64,000 nt of DNA from Burkholderiales bacterium (GTDB lineage Bacteria; Pseudomonadota; Gammaproteobacteria; Burkholderiales; Burkholderiaceae_C), in contig JAGWTR010000003.1 of assembly GCA_028868855.1 (NCBI GenBank), forward strand, positions 310,001-374,000. Direction: 5' to 3'. Of this stretch, positions 37,032 through 44,775 are shown one piece after another (positions within the stretch are counted from its first letter, which is position 1; each line of letters opens with the position of its first letter). A model generated the notes under the pieces. It was not told the origin of the DNA. It did no database searches and saw nothing but the letters and a program-made list of their open reading frames with translations. A program made the position numbers and the translations under genes.

Positions 37032-37582
37032 TGCGCCAACTCCTGCAGCGTCTGGGTTTGCCCGGTTTGTTGGGCTTGATCATGATGGCCTTGGCCGCGT
37101 GGACGCACATCGGGTGGCTGCCCACGCAGCAAGCCGAAGCCGACGCCGTGGCGTCGCAAGCGCGCCGTCTCAGACACGAGTTGCTCGGTGCCAACGCGGC
37201 AGCCCGCAGCCCGCAGGACAAGGCCATGACGCCAGAGACCGCCTGGCCCACCCTGTGGCAGGCACTGCCCACTGCGGCACAGCGCACGCGCTTGCAAGCC
37301 GATGTGCTGGACCGTGCGCGCACCTTGGGCCTGAATGTCACCGCCGTCCAGTACCGGGGCGGCGCGGACGGTGTGCCGCATCTGTGGCGTCAGCGCATGG
37401 TCATGCCGGTGGAAGGTCCTTATCCTGTGGTGCGCGCCTGGTTGGCCCAATTGCTCAGCGAGCCATCGCTGAGCCTGGATGCCCTGGACATCCAGCGACC
37501 CGATGTGATGAGCGACAGCGTCAAGGCCCGTGTCAGCGTGTCTTTGTGGTGGCGCGACATTCCTGCCGAGGAGGCCCGCTGA
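37028..37582 (+). CDS. GspM/PilO-like inner-membrane component
   Basis: A 184-residue bitopic protein: a membrane segment near the start (LLQRLGLPGLLGLIMMALAA), a helical stretch with many Ala/Glu/Arg, then a ferredoxin-like periplasmic region (WRQRMVMPVEGPYPVVRAWL), as in GspM or PilO. It follows the GspL-like gene with an ATGA overlap and is followed by a GspC-like gene with another overlap, which supports assignment to the T2SS inner-membrane complex. No unambiguous family motif is visible. Confidence 0.65.
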   Translation: MMRQLLQRLGLPGLLGLIMMALAAWTHIGWLPTQQAEADAVASQARRLRHELLGANAAARSPQDKAMTPETAWPTLWQALPTAAQRTRLQADVLDRARTLGLNVTAVQYRGGADGVPHLWRQRMVMPVEGPYPVVRAWLAQLLSEPSLSLDALDIQRPDVMSDSVKARVSVSLWWRDIPAEEAR

Positions 37583-38124
37583 TGCGCCCGGCCGTGTTGA
37601 TCGGTCTGCTGGTGGCCCTCGCGGGGACCGCCTGGGTGGCCTCGCAAGACGACGCTGCCGAGGTGGCGCCGGTGCGCCGTGGCGGCAAGGCGGGCGCGAC
37701 CTCCCGAGCCTCGGCGCGTGGCGCGGCCTCGGCGCCAGCAACCCCCGAAGATGTCTGGTACCGCACGGCCTTGAGCCAAGGGGTCACGATGTGGCAGGCC
37801 CGCCCCACGCTCACGCCATGGCCGCCCACAGGCCCCTCGGCCTGGAGCTCGCAGCGACCACCCCCGCCGCCACCGCCTCCGGTGATCGCCGAGGCCCCAC
37901 CCCCGCCCCCGATGGCCCCGAACTTCCCGCATGCGTGGGTGGGCCGCTTCAACGACGAGGCGACTGAACGCGCCATCGTCTCTGGCCCCAATGCCACCTG
38001 GGTGGTTCACGCCGGTGATGTCATTGAAGGCCAATGGCGAATCGACCAAATCAACGAACGGCAGATGCAATTGACTTACTTGCCTTTGAAGCAAAGCCAA
38101 CTGGTCTCGATGAAAGCCCCATGA
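37582..38124 (+). CDS. GspC/PilP-like inner-membrane protein with proline-rich linker
   Basis: The 180-residue protein has an N-terminal membrane segment or signal (LIGLLVALAGTAWVAS), an Ala/Arg-rich part, a polyproline linker (eight Pro, then five) and a C-terminal beta domain of about 65 residues (WVGRFNDEATERAIVSG to LTYLPL) like the HR domain of GspC or PilP, which contacts the secretin. The ATG overlaps the previous stop, and the stop overlaps the gspD ATG. It is the expected place for a secretin-partner gene. Call based on layout and position. Confidence 0.65.
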   Translation: MRPAVLIGLLVALAGTAWVASQDDAAEVAPVRRGGKAGATSRASARGAASAPATPEDVWYRTALSQGVTMWQARPTLTPWPPTGPSAWSSQRPPPPPPPPVIAEAPPPPPMAPNFPHAWVGRFNDEATERAIVSGPNATWVVHAGDVIEGQWRIDQINERQMQLTYLPLKQSQLVSMKAP

Positions 38125-40364
38125 AGTACCGCAACCCCTTTCAACGACGATGGGCCTGGCTGGCGCTGGTGGCCACCACTGTCCTGGCGGCCTGTGCCAA
38201 CCCCGTCTTGCGTGATGCACAGCAACTGGAGCAGTCGGGCCAACACGAAGCAGCGCTGGCCCGATTGCAACAAGCGGCCGACCAAAGCCGCGGCGACACG
38301 ACCGTGCGCAATGCCCTCATCAAGCAGCGCGACACCACCGTCGCGCATCTGGTGTACCTGGCCGAATCGGCAAGGGCGGCCGGCCGGCTCGATGAGGTCG
38401 AAGCCATCCTGCGCCGCCTGGAAGTCGTCGCGCCCGGCCACCCGCGTGCGGTGTGGCTGCGCAGCGAGGTCGATCGTCTCAAGCGCCATCAAGGCTTGCT
38501 GGCCGAAGCCCGCCAGTCATTCGACAAGCAAGCCTATGAACGCGCCGAGACCGCGCTGAGAACCATCCTGGCCGAAGACAACAGCAACAACGCTGCCCGC
38601 GCCTTGTTGGACCGCATTGACGAGTTGCGCGAGCAGCAAACCCGCAACAACAGCACCTTGAAGCTGGCCACGGGCAAAAAGCCCATCACGCTTGAGTTTC
38701 GGGAGGCCTCGCTGCGCACGGTGTTCGAGGCGCTGTCGCGTGCGGCCAATGTCAATTTCGTGTTCGACAAGGATGTGCGGGCTGAGACCAAGGTGTCCTT
38801 GTTTTTGCGTGACACCACGGTGAATGAGGCCATGCGTGTCATCTTGAGCTCACAGCAGTTGAGCTTCAAGTTGCTCAACGAGAACACGGTGATGGTGTTT
38901 CCCAACACGCAACAAAAGCAGCGCGATTTGCTGGACACCGTCACCCGCACTTTCTACCTGGTCAATGCCGACCCGAAACAGGCTCAGGCCTTGGTTCGAA
39001 CCGTGGCCAAGACACGAGACATCTTCGTCGATGAGCGGCTGAACCTGCTGGTGGTGAGAGATACGCCCGAGGTGGTGCGCCTGATCGAGCGGCTCATCAA
39101 GAGCATTGACCTGCCCGACCCCGAGGTCATGCTGGAGCTGGAGGTGATGGAGGTTTCGAGCAAGCGGCTCGACACCATCGGCGTGTCGTGGCCGACCTCG
39201 GCTGCCTTGGGCGTGACCGACGCCACGGTGTCCTCCTTGACCAGTGCCAACGGCCTGCGCTGGAGCGTCGCCAACCCCTTGGCGATTGCGACGCTCAAAG
39301 GCTCGCTCAACAACACGAACCTGCTGGCCAACCCCAAGATCCGCGCCCGCAATCGCGAAAAAGCCCACGTCCTGCTGGGCGAGAAACTGCCTGTGTTCAC
39401 CACCACCTCGTCGACGCAGACCTCGGCCTTGACCGAATCGGTCACCTACATGGATGTCGGCTTGAAATTGGATGTCGAACCGCAAGTCCAGCTCGACAAC
39501 GATGTCACGATCAAGATCGCCTTGGAAGTGAGCAGCATCACAGGCGTCGTGAAAGGCTCGCAGGGCTCGACCGCCTACCAGGTGGGCACGCGTCAAGCCA
39601 CCACGTCCTTGCGCCTGAAAGACGGTGAAACCCAGATCCTGGCGGGCCTGATCAATGACAACGAAAGCCGAAATTCCGCCGGCATTCCGGGCCTGCATGA
39701 ACTCCCGATTGCCGGGCGCCTGTTTGGCACCACCAGCGACTCGCACGACAAGACAGAAATCGTTTTGCTCATCACCCCGCGCATTGTGCGCAACCTGAAC
39801 CAGCCGGCGGCCTCGGCCTCGCCCATGCCTTCGGGGACGGAGGCGCAACCCGGCGCCACCCCCTTGTTGTTGCCAGACGGAAAAGCTGGCGTGCTGCCTG
39901 CCGGCGCTGGCGCTGCGTCCGCAGGCTCGCCCGGCCGGAGCCGCTCATCGGTCTCTGACCCCAGTGCCGTGGCCCTCAGCGGGCCCGAAGAGGTGATGCC
40001 CGGTTCCGCCTTCCAGGTCAGCGTGCGCAATCCGGGCCCGGCCATCCTCAGGACATCCTTGAGCTTCGACGCCAGCTTGCTGGAGCAGGCCGTCGCGGGT
40101 GCCGTCGCCGGCAGTGCTTTGGTGGAAGTGCCCGCACGCGGCACCGCGGCGGTGACCCTCAGAGCCAAGCCCAACACCACGCTGGCCGACACCGACATCG
40201 TTCTGGACAGCGGGGGCGAACCGCTGCGTTTGCGGATTCGCTCACCCTCGGTGGCCGCCCCCAATGAGCCGGGCAGTGCGGAGCCTGCCCGAGAGCCTCC
40301 CATGGAAGAGCCCAAGCCCTACGAGCCCCTGCCCAATGCGCCCGCTGATCCCAATGACCATTGA
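38121..40364 (+). CDS. gspD: Type II secretion secretin lipoprotein GspD, with cohesin-like C-terminal tail
   Basis: Outer-membrane secretin. Lipoprotein signal with lipobox LAAC (C25) indicates that it may reach the outer membrane as a lipoprotein. An N-terminal region with TPR-like helices, an N0/STN-type module (ITLEFREASLRTVFEALS), N1-type NLLVVRDTPEVVRLIERL and the secretin core (ANPKIRARNREKAHVLLGE, then GLINDNE) follow. About residues 612-710 form an extra beta-rich domain (GPEEVMPGSAFQVSV, LSFDASLLEQ) resembling cohesin modules seen in some betaproteobacterial secretins. The final Pro/Glu-rich tail is not conserved. The length is 747 aa. The start at 38121 overlaps the preceding stop. 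Confidence 0.9.
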   Translation: MKYRNPFQRRWAWLALVATTVLAACANPVLRDAQQLEQSGQHEAALARLQQAADQSRGDTTVRNALIKQRDTTVAHLVYLAESARAAGRLDEVEAILRRLEVVAPGHPRAVWLRSEVDRLKRHQGLLAEARQSFDKQAYERAETALRTILAEDNSNNAARALLDRIDELREQQTRNNSTLKLATGKKPITLEFREASLRTVFEALSRAANVNFVFDKDVRAETKVSLFLRDTTVNEAMRVILSSQQLSFKLLNENTVMVFPNTQQKQRDLLDTVTRTFYLVNADPKQAQALVRTVAKTRDIFVDERLNLLVVRDTPEVVRLIERLIKSIDLPDPEVMLELEVMEVSSKRLDTIGVSWPTSAALGVTDATVSSLTSANGLRWSVANPLAIATLKGSLNNTNLLANPKIRARNREKAHVLLGEKLPVFTTTSSTQTSALTESVTYMDVGLKLDVEPQVQLDNDVTIKIALEVSSITGVVKGSQGSTAYQVGTRQATTSLRLKDGETQILAGLINDNESRNSAGIPGLHELPIAGRLFGTTSDSHDKTEIVLLITPRIVRNLNQPAASASPMPSGTEAQPGATPLLLPDGKAGVLPAGAGAASAGSPGRSRSSVSDPSAVALSGPEEVMPGSAFQVSVRNPGPAILRTSLSFDASLLEQAVAGAVAGSALVEVPARGTAAVTLRAKPNTTLADTDIVLDSGGEPLRLRIRSPSVAAPNEPGSAEPAREPPMEEPKPYEPLPNAPADPNDH

Positions 40365-40842
40365 GCCTCGCCAGGCGCGCGGCTTCACCCTCATCGAGAT
40401 GGTGGTGGTGGTGCTGATCGTGGGCATCCTGGCCAGCGCCGCGATGCCCTTGGCGGCCTTGAACAAGCGCCGCGCTCAAGAGGCGGAGCTGCGGCAGTCT
40501 CTGCGCACCATCCGCACCGCCCTGGACAACTACAAACACGCCTGGGACCAAGGTCGCATCGAGAAAAAGACCGATGACAGCGGCTATCCGCCGACCCTGG
40601 ACGTCTTGGTCAATGGCGTGATTGATGTCTCGGTGGCCACCCCCAGGCCAACTCGCCTCTATTTTTTGCGCAGCCTGCCACGCGACCCCTTTGCCGACCC
40701 AATGCTGCCGGCCTTTGAGACCTGGGGCTTGCGCAGCTATGCCAGCCCGCCCGATGCCCCCGCTGCGGGCCGTGATGTGTTCGACGTGCATTCCATGGCC
40801 GAAGGCGTGGGCCTGGATGGAACGCCGTACCGGCAGTGGTGA
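40354..40842 (+). CDS. Type II secretion pseudopilin (GspG/H-like)
   Basis: Prepilin peptidase substrate: short leader ending RG, then FTLIEMVVVVLIVGIL with Glu at +5. The 162-residue protein has an extended helix (EAELRQSLRTIRTALDNYKH) and a GspG-like tail including LRSLPRDPF. ATG at 40354 gives a 10-residue leader and overlaps the gspD end by 11 bases; 40336 is an alternative. Its exact position among the minor pseudopilins (GspH, I or J) cannot be decided from the sequence. Confidence 0.85.
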   Translation: MTIEPRQARGFTLIEMVVVVLIVGILASAAMPLAALNKRRAQEAELRQSLRTIRTALDNYKHAWDQGRIEKKTDDSGYPPTLDVLVNGVIDVSVATPRPTRLYFLRSLPRDPFADPMLPAFETWGLRSYASPPDAPAAGRDVFDVHSMAEGVGLDGTPYRQW

Positions 40843-40856
40843 GCGGTGATGCAACC

Positions 40857-41234
40857 ATGAAAAAAAACGGCTTCACCCTGATCGAACTCATCGTCGTCAT
40901 GGCCATCATTGCGCTGCTGGTCAGCATCGTGGCGCCGCGCTACGGCCGCACGGTGGACAAGGCCCGCGAGGCCAGCCTGCGCACCTCCCTCAACGTGATG
41001 CGCGACGCCATCGACAAGTACCAGGGTGACAAAGGCCGCTATCCAGATTCGCTGGACGAACTGGTGCAGCGCGGCTACATCCGCCAGATCCCTGAAGACC
41101 CCATCACCGGGCAGAAAGACAGCTGGCAAATGCTGCCGCCTCCGCCCAACAGCGCGGTGCAGGGCGGCATGGCCGATGTGCGCAGCGGGGCCATGGGGCG
41201 GGGCCAGAACGGCACGGACTACAGCACGTGGTAG
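40857..41234 (+). CDS. Type II secretion pseudopilin (GspG-like)
   Basis: A 125-residue pseudopilin: five-residue leader MKKNG before FTLIELIVVMAIIALLVSI with Glu at +5, then a helix and a YPDSLDELVQRGYIRQIPEDPITG stretch (start YPDSLDELVQ) like GspG proteins, ending in a Gly/Met-rich tail. The ATG at 40857 was chosen over an in-frame GTG at 40836 because only it gives the typical short leader. It follows the previous pseudopilin after 14 bases. Confidence 0.87.
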   Translation: MKKNGFTLIELIVVMAIIALLVSIVAPRYGRTVDKAREASLRTSLNVMRDAIDKYQGDKGRYPDSLDELVQRGYIRQIPEDPITGQKDSWQMLPPPPNSAVQGGMADVRSGAMGRGQNGTDYSTW

Positions 41235-41236
41235 CC

Positions 41237-41671
41237 ATGCGCACAGGTCAAGGTTCGCGCCCTGCACGGGGCTTCACTTACCTGATGCTGCTGTGGTGGG
41301 TGGCCATCAGCGGCATCGTGCTGGCGGCCTTGGGGCAGAGTTGGGCCATTGAGGCACGTCGCCAGCGGGAAATGGAACTGGTGTTTCGGGGCCAGCAAAT
41401 GGTGGCGGCCCTGCAGTCCTATTACGACGCCTCCCCCGGCGTCGTCAAAACCTGGCCGACCCGCATTGAGGACCTGCTCGAAGACGGTCGGGGCCCGGTC
41501 ATCCGGCGCCACTTGCGCCAATGGTGGCCGGACCCCATCACCGGCAGGCCAGACTGGGGTCTCATCAGGCAGGGGCCCTACATCCATGGGGTCTACAGCC
41601 CATCCAGGCAGGCGCCCTTGCGCGCACCGCCAGACGTTCAGCGCTACGACCAGTGGCGCTTTGAACCTTGA
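41237..41671 (+). CDS. Pseudopilin lacking Glu at +5 (GspK-like tip candidate)
   Basis: Leader MRTGQGSRPARG is followed by FTYLMLLWWVAISGIVLAALG: a normal prepilin cleavage site and hydrophobic helix, but residue +5 is Met instead of the usual Glu. GspK, the tip pseudopilin in classical T2SS, also lacks Glu5, so a tip role is plausible. The 144-residue protein is much smaller than classical GspK (about 300 aa). The body ends IHGVYSPSRQAP. It follows the previous pseudopilin by 2 bases. The exact role is inferred. Confidence 0.7.
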   Translation: MRTGQGSRPARGFTYLMLLWWVAISGIVLAALGQSWAIEARRQREMELVFRGQQMVAALQSYYDASPGVVKTWPTRIEDLLEDGRGPVIRRHLRQWWPDPITGRPDWGLIRQGPYIHGVYSPSRQAPLRAPPDVQRYDQWRFEP

Positions 41672-41685
41672 CGCGGCGTCTTCAG

Positions 41686-41705
41686 AAACCGTCAACAAAC
41701 CGTCA
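41686..41705 (+). promoter_or_regulatory. Tandem AAACCGTCA sites ahead of the EpsA-like gene
   Basis: AAACCGTCA occurs at 41686-41694 and again at 41697-41705, an 11-bp period (one helical turn). This is typical of paired half-sites for a regulator dimer. A TAGACT hexamer at 41717-41722 could be the -10 element. The binding protein is not known. Confidence 0.45.
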
Positions 41706-41748
41706 TCGACGCTGACTAGACTGGCTGGTCTCTGTCATTGTCTGAACC

Positions 41749-42573
41749 ATGTCATCACCCCCTATTGCGCCAGAAAATTCTGAGTGTCTGCTGCGCATCA
41801 TCGAGGCGGCGCCCCAGGTTCGTCGGCGTTCGCAGTTCTTCATGTGGAGCCAGGGTGACTTGCAACGCTGGTTGCCGCACAAGATCATGGTGTGTGGTGC
41901 GTATGACCGCGACCACCGTGAGGTGGTGTTCGACATCTTCAACAGCGTGCCCTTGCCCGATGACCTGGTGTTGTCCTTGAAGGACGCTCGCTCGACCGTG
42001 ATGACCATGGCCGTCCAGGCCTGGCGCAAAGGGCGCCAGCAAGCGTTCCGATTTTCTCTGGACCAGGGCGATTGCCCCGATGCCTTGCGCGCCGCGCTGA
42101 AGGACCAGGGCTACGACCAACTGCTGGTTCATGGCCTGTGCCGACCGGGGCGCCCGGAGGAGCTGGAGAGCTTCTTCCTGTTTGCCCAGCCCCGACACCT
42201 CTACGGCGACGACGCCATGTTGGCCCTGGACATGCTGTTGGCCTGCGTTCACATGACCTATCAGCGCGTGTGCGTGACCGAACGCCAGATGGCCGGCACC
42301 CGCTTGGATGCCAGCGCCCAGGCCGTCGCAACCTACCAGCGCCCGCCCACCATCACCCTGCGCGAGCGGGAGATCCTGGTGTGGGTTCGGGACGGCCTGA
42401 ACAACCAGCAGATCAGCGAGAAGCTGGGCATCAGCGCGCTCACCGTCAAGAACCACATCCAGAAAATCCTGCGCAAGCTGGGGGCTGCCAACCGCGCTCA
42501 GGCGGTGGCCAAAGCCATGACCATGAATGCACTCGGTGCGAGCTCGGTGGGCTCGGGCGACTCCTACATCTGA
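41749..42573 (+). CDS. epsA: LuxR-type regulator, EpsA-like
   Basis: A 274-residue transcription factor: an N-terminal domain of about 200 residues with no known ligand site recognised here, and a C-terminal LuxR/NarL helix-turn-helix (TLREREILVWVRDGLNNQQI and LGISALTVKNHIQKIL). The N-terminal pattern resembles EpsA, the regulator associated with exopolysaccharide and PEP-CTERM/exosortase loci (as in Methylobacillus). Its gene sits between the T2SS operon and PEP-CTERM genes, which agrees with that role. The family assignment by memory needs a profile search; the HTH is certain. Confidence 0.8.
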   Translation: MSSPPIAPENSECLLRIIEAAPQVRRRSQFFMWSQGDLQRWLPHKIMVCGAYDRDHREVVFDIFNSVPLPDDLVLSLKDARSTVMTMAVQAWRKGRQQAFRFSLDQGDCPDALRAALKDQGYDQLLVHGLCRPGRPEELESFFLFAQPRHLYGDDAMLALDMLLACVHMTYQRVCVTERQMAGTRLDASAQAVATYQRPPTITLREREILVWVRDGLNNQQISEKLGISALTVKNHIQKILRKLGAANRAQAVAKAMTMNALGASSVGSGDSYI

Positions 42574-42581
42574 TCACGACC

Positions 42582-43466
42582 ATGAACGATTTCAACAACA
42601 AACCGCGCGTGCTCCTGTGCGGCGTCATTCTTGGGCTGGGCATCAGCTCGGCCGGTGCTGATCAGCTCAACGCGTCTGCCGATGTCAACGAGTGGTCTTC
42701 CTTCGCGACCCCGGCCTTGGCGCCTGACCGCGATGGCCCCGTGGCCGACCATCAGTTCCAGGCCATCAAGCAGGGCGGGCCATGGCGGCAAGAAGCCATC
42801 GGCACTTTGACCCGTGCCCAAGCGCAGTTATGGACGCTGATCCGGCAGGGCCAGTGGACCGATGCCGTGGCCTGGCTCAAGCAGAACAACCCCGACCCCA
42901 ATGTGCGCGATGAACTCGGTGCCACGCCCCTGAGTCTGGCCGCTGCGGCGGGGGGCGTGCCCCTGGTGCGTGAACTGCTGCGCCGTGGGGCCGTGCCTGA
43001 CCAGGTGGGCGCGGGCGGCATGACCCCTTTGGGCGCCGCCGCCTTCCATGGGCACGACCTGGTGGTGCGTGAACTGCTGCGCCGGGGGGCCCGAACCGAT
43101 GTGCCTGGTGCCACGGGCCAGTTGCCACTGCACCTGGCGTGTGCCTCAGGCAAGCCTCGCATTGTCCAATCCTTGATGGCGGCGGGCGCGGACTGGCGCC
43201 TGCCCAACCGGCAAGGCCGACATGCTTTGGCCGAAGCCGCGTTCTTCGGGCAAGTGGGCGTGATGCAGCAGATGGTGGCCGCAGGCGTGCCTGCAGGCTT
43301 GCCTGATCAATATGGCCGCAATGCCTTGCATGCAGCGGCGCTGGGTCAGCAAGCCCAGGCCGTGGCCTGGTTGCGTCAGCACGGGGTGCTTCCCAGCACC
43401 GTCTTGACTGAAGTGCTGTTGAGCCAGGCCGATCAATGGGCGCAGCCCTCTTTGGTCACGCCTTGA
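42582..43466 (+). CDS. Exported ankyrin-repeat protein
   Basis: A 294-residue protein with an N-terminal export signal (RVLLCGVILGLGISSAGA) and about five ankyrin repeats between residues 90 and 270 (LGATPLSLAAAAGGVPLVRELLRRGA, shown by its start LGATPLSLAAAAGG; GMTPLGAAAFHGHDL; QLPLHLACASGK; GRHALAEAAFFGQ; GRNALHAAALGQQ). Ankyrin repeats bind other proteins, so it may be a periplasmic adaptor. It starts 8 bases after the regulator stop, so the two are probably co-transcribed. Partner unknown. The ATG at 42582 was chosen because it opens the signal peptide. Confidence 0.85.
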   Translation: MNDFNNKPRVLLCGVILGLGISSAGADQLNASADVNEWSSFATPALAPDRDGPVADHQFQAIKQGGPWRQEAIGTLTRAQAQLWTLIRQGQWTDAVAWLKQNNPDPNVRDELGATPLSLAAAAGGVPLVRELLRRGAVPDQVGAGGMTPLGAAAFHGHDLVVRELLRRGARTDVPGATGQLPLHLACASGKPRIVQSLMAAGADWRLPNRQGRHALAEAAFFGQVGVMQQMVAAGVPAGLPDQYGRNALHAAALGQQAQAVAWLRQHGVLPSTVLTEVLLSQADQWAQPSLVTP

Positions 43467-43469
43467 CCT

Positions 43470-43490
43470 GAGCGCTGGCGTCGCTTTTTT
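43470..43490 (+). terminator. Weak terminator after the ankyrin gene
   Basis: A short GAGCG/CGCTT stem with one wobble pair is followed by six T (43485-43490), just after the ankyrin stop. The stem is only 5 bp. Confidence 0.4.
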
Positions 43491-43570
43491 CGCCGTCATT
43501 CTTGCGCTCCCCCCGGATCAGGGGGTGCTGATGCAGCGCTTGCGTGCCGGCAAGAATTTGTCATGAACGG

Positions 43571-43586
43571 TGATCCGAACGGATCA
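43571..43586. promoter_or_regulatory. Dyad TGATCCG-AA-CGGATCA, operator-like (copy 1)
   Basis: A perfect 7-bp inverted repeat around AA, inside the larger block GTGATCCGAACGGATCATG. A second, related block occurs about 98 bp downstream, both in front of a PEP-CTERM gene, which suggests a regulator-binding site. Confidence 0.5.
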
Positions 43587-43669
43587 TGAGTCTCCCCCCT
43601 CAGCAAGCGGATGCCCGTCATCTCACGTGGTTATCTTGGCGTCAGCGCGCATGGCTCGATCGCAGGGGT

Positions 43670-43681
43670 GTCCGAACGGAC
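43670..43681. promoter_or_regulatory. Dyad GTCCG-AA-CGGAC, operator-like (copy 2)
   Basis: A perfect 5-bp inverted repeat with the same AA centre and the same flanks as copy 1 (GTG upstream, CATG downstream). The shared core is TCCGAACGGA. Confidence 0.5.
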
Positions 43682-43815
43682 CATGCTGCTTCGCAGTTCA
43701 CCCGCAACGGGTGTCACACGGTTTTTCGAAACTCCCAACCACTCGAGTCAGCAGTAGGGCTCGTGTGCACTCTAAGTATTCACTCTTTTCAATTTCACTC
43801 TCGGAGATCAAGCAA

Positions 43816-44694
43816 ATGAAACTGCAAACCATCGTGGCCGCTGTGGCCCTCATCGCCACCGGCGCCGCCAACGCTAGCCTGCAAGACGGCAGGTCTGGCA
43901 ACGGCTCTTTGACTTTCCTGGCCTTCGACAACGTTTCGACGGGCGCCAACCCCGCTGTCGGTTCGGTGTTCATCGACCTGGGCTACGAAATCAACGCGTT
44001 TGACCCGCTACTGGGCGCCAACCTGAGCACCGTGAACAACAAGGTGGTCTGGAACTTCAACAACAACACCATCACCCAGAACGGTGCCGTGGTCAGCGCC
44101 AACAACGACTTCTCGGCCTTCGCTTCCTTCGTCGCCGCCAACGGTGCTGATGCGAAATGGGTCGTGGCGGGTACCGACAGCCTGTCGATCGCTCAGCGCG
44201 TTGTGACCACGGGTACGCCCACCGCTTCAAATCTGAGCCAGCAAGTTTCCAGCTCTACGGCCAATTCGGCTGGAAAATTCAACTTCATGTACGACAACTC
44301 TGGCGTGTCCGGTGCCGTTGACAACGGTTCTTACTTTGCCCCCAACGCTGGTGATGCTTCCTACGTTGCAAAAACTTCCAATTTCAGCACGAACTTCCAG
44401 AACTCCATGAGGTGGGCCACCTCCACCGCCAATACCTCGAACAACCTCTGGATGGCGATTGGTGATGGTTCTGAAGTCCGCGTTGGCGATGTCACCGGCA
44501 TCGTTGGTGCTGACACCACCGGCTTGCTGAACGGCGCTGGCACTTTCACCTTGGACAAGGCCGCTGGCACTTTGACCTGGCAAACCGCCTCGCTGGCCGT
44601 CACGCCCGCCGTGCCTGAGCCACAGGGCTACGCCCTGGCCCTGGTCGGTCTGGCTGCCATCGGCTTCATCGCCCGTCGCCGCTCGGTCAAGTAA
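43816..44694 (+). CDS. PEP-CTERM domain surface protein
   Basis: A 292-residue exported protein with signal peptide MKLQTIVAAVALIATGAANA, an Asn/Ser/Thr/Ala-rich core without Cys, and a C-terminal sorting tail (VPEPQGYALALVGLAAIGFIARRR). The tail marks it for exosortase processing and delivery to the surface or matrix. GGAG at 43803-43806 lies upstream of the ATG; a longer in-frame reading into the upstream region was rejected because it lacks a signal peptide. The function of the core is unknown. It is likely transcribed from its own promoter and followed by another exported protein gene after 81 bases. Confidence 0.88.
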   Translation: MKLQTIVAAVALIATGAANASLQDGRSGNGSLTFLAFDNVSTGANPAVGSVFIDLGYEINAFDPLLGANLSTVNNKVVWNFNNNTITQNGAVVSANNDFSAFASFVAANGADAKWVVAGTDSLSIAQRVVTTGTPTASNLSQQVSSSTANSAGKFNFMYDNSGVSGAVDNGSYFAPNAGDASYVAKTSNFSTNFQNSMRWATSTANTSNNLWMAIGDGSEVRVGDVTGIVGADTTGLLNGAGTFTLDKAAGTLTWQTASLAVTPAVPEPQGYALALVGLAAIGFIARRRSVK

Positions 44695-44708
44695 GTTGAT
44701 TTGAATCC

Positions 44709-44734
44709 TGGCCCCGCGCCTGTCGCGGTGGCCA
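44709..44734. other. Hairpin between the PEP-CTERM gene and the next exported protein gene
   Basis: A stem CCGCG/CGCGG extended by TGGCC/GGCCA across a one-base bulge. No T-run follows, so it may be an RNA-stability or partial-termination structure rather than a full terminator. Confidence 0.35.
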
Positions 44735-44775
44735 TTGCCTTCTGAATTCGTCCATCCCCTGCTTAGGAACGTTCC

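Larger units (their letters stand above)
43467..43815. promoter_or_regulatory. 349-bp non-coding region with dyads ahead of the PEP-CTERM gene
   Basis: No gene is evident. It contains a possible terminator (43470-43490), a C-run/G-run hairpin around 43509-43525, two related dyads (43571-43586 and 43670-43681), a 6-bp-arm hairpin CACCCG-CAA-CGGGTG (43699-43713), a palindromic ACTCGAGT at 43741-43748, and an AT-richer stretch 43770-43815 that should hold the promoter or leader of the next gene. I could not find a convincing sigma-70 or sigma-54 promoter. Confidence 0.6.

Noticed and set aside
43570-43815. In-frame N-terminal extension of the PEP-CTERM gene
   Set aside because: It would bury the signal peptide; the ATG at 43816 has a ribosome site and opens a typical signal.
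43467-43815. Possible sigma-54 promoter for the PEP-CTERM gene
   Set aside because: I looked for paired GG and GC dinucleotides at the proper spacing and found none that fit.
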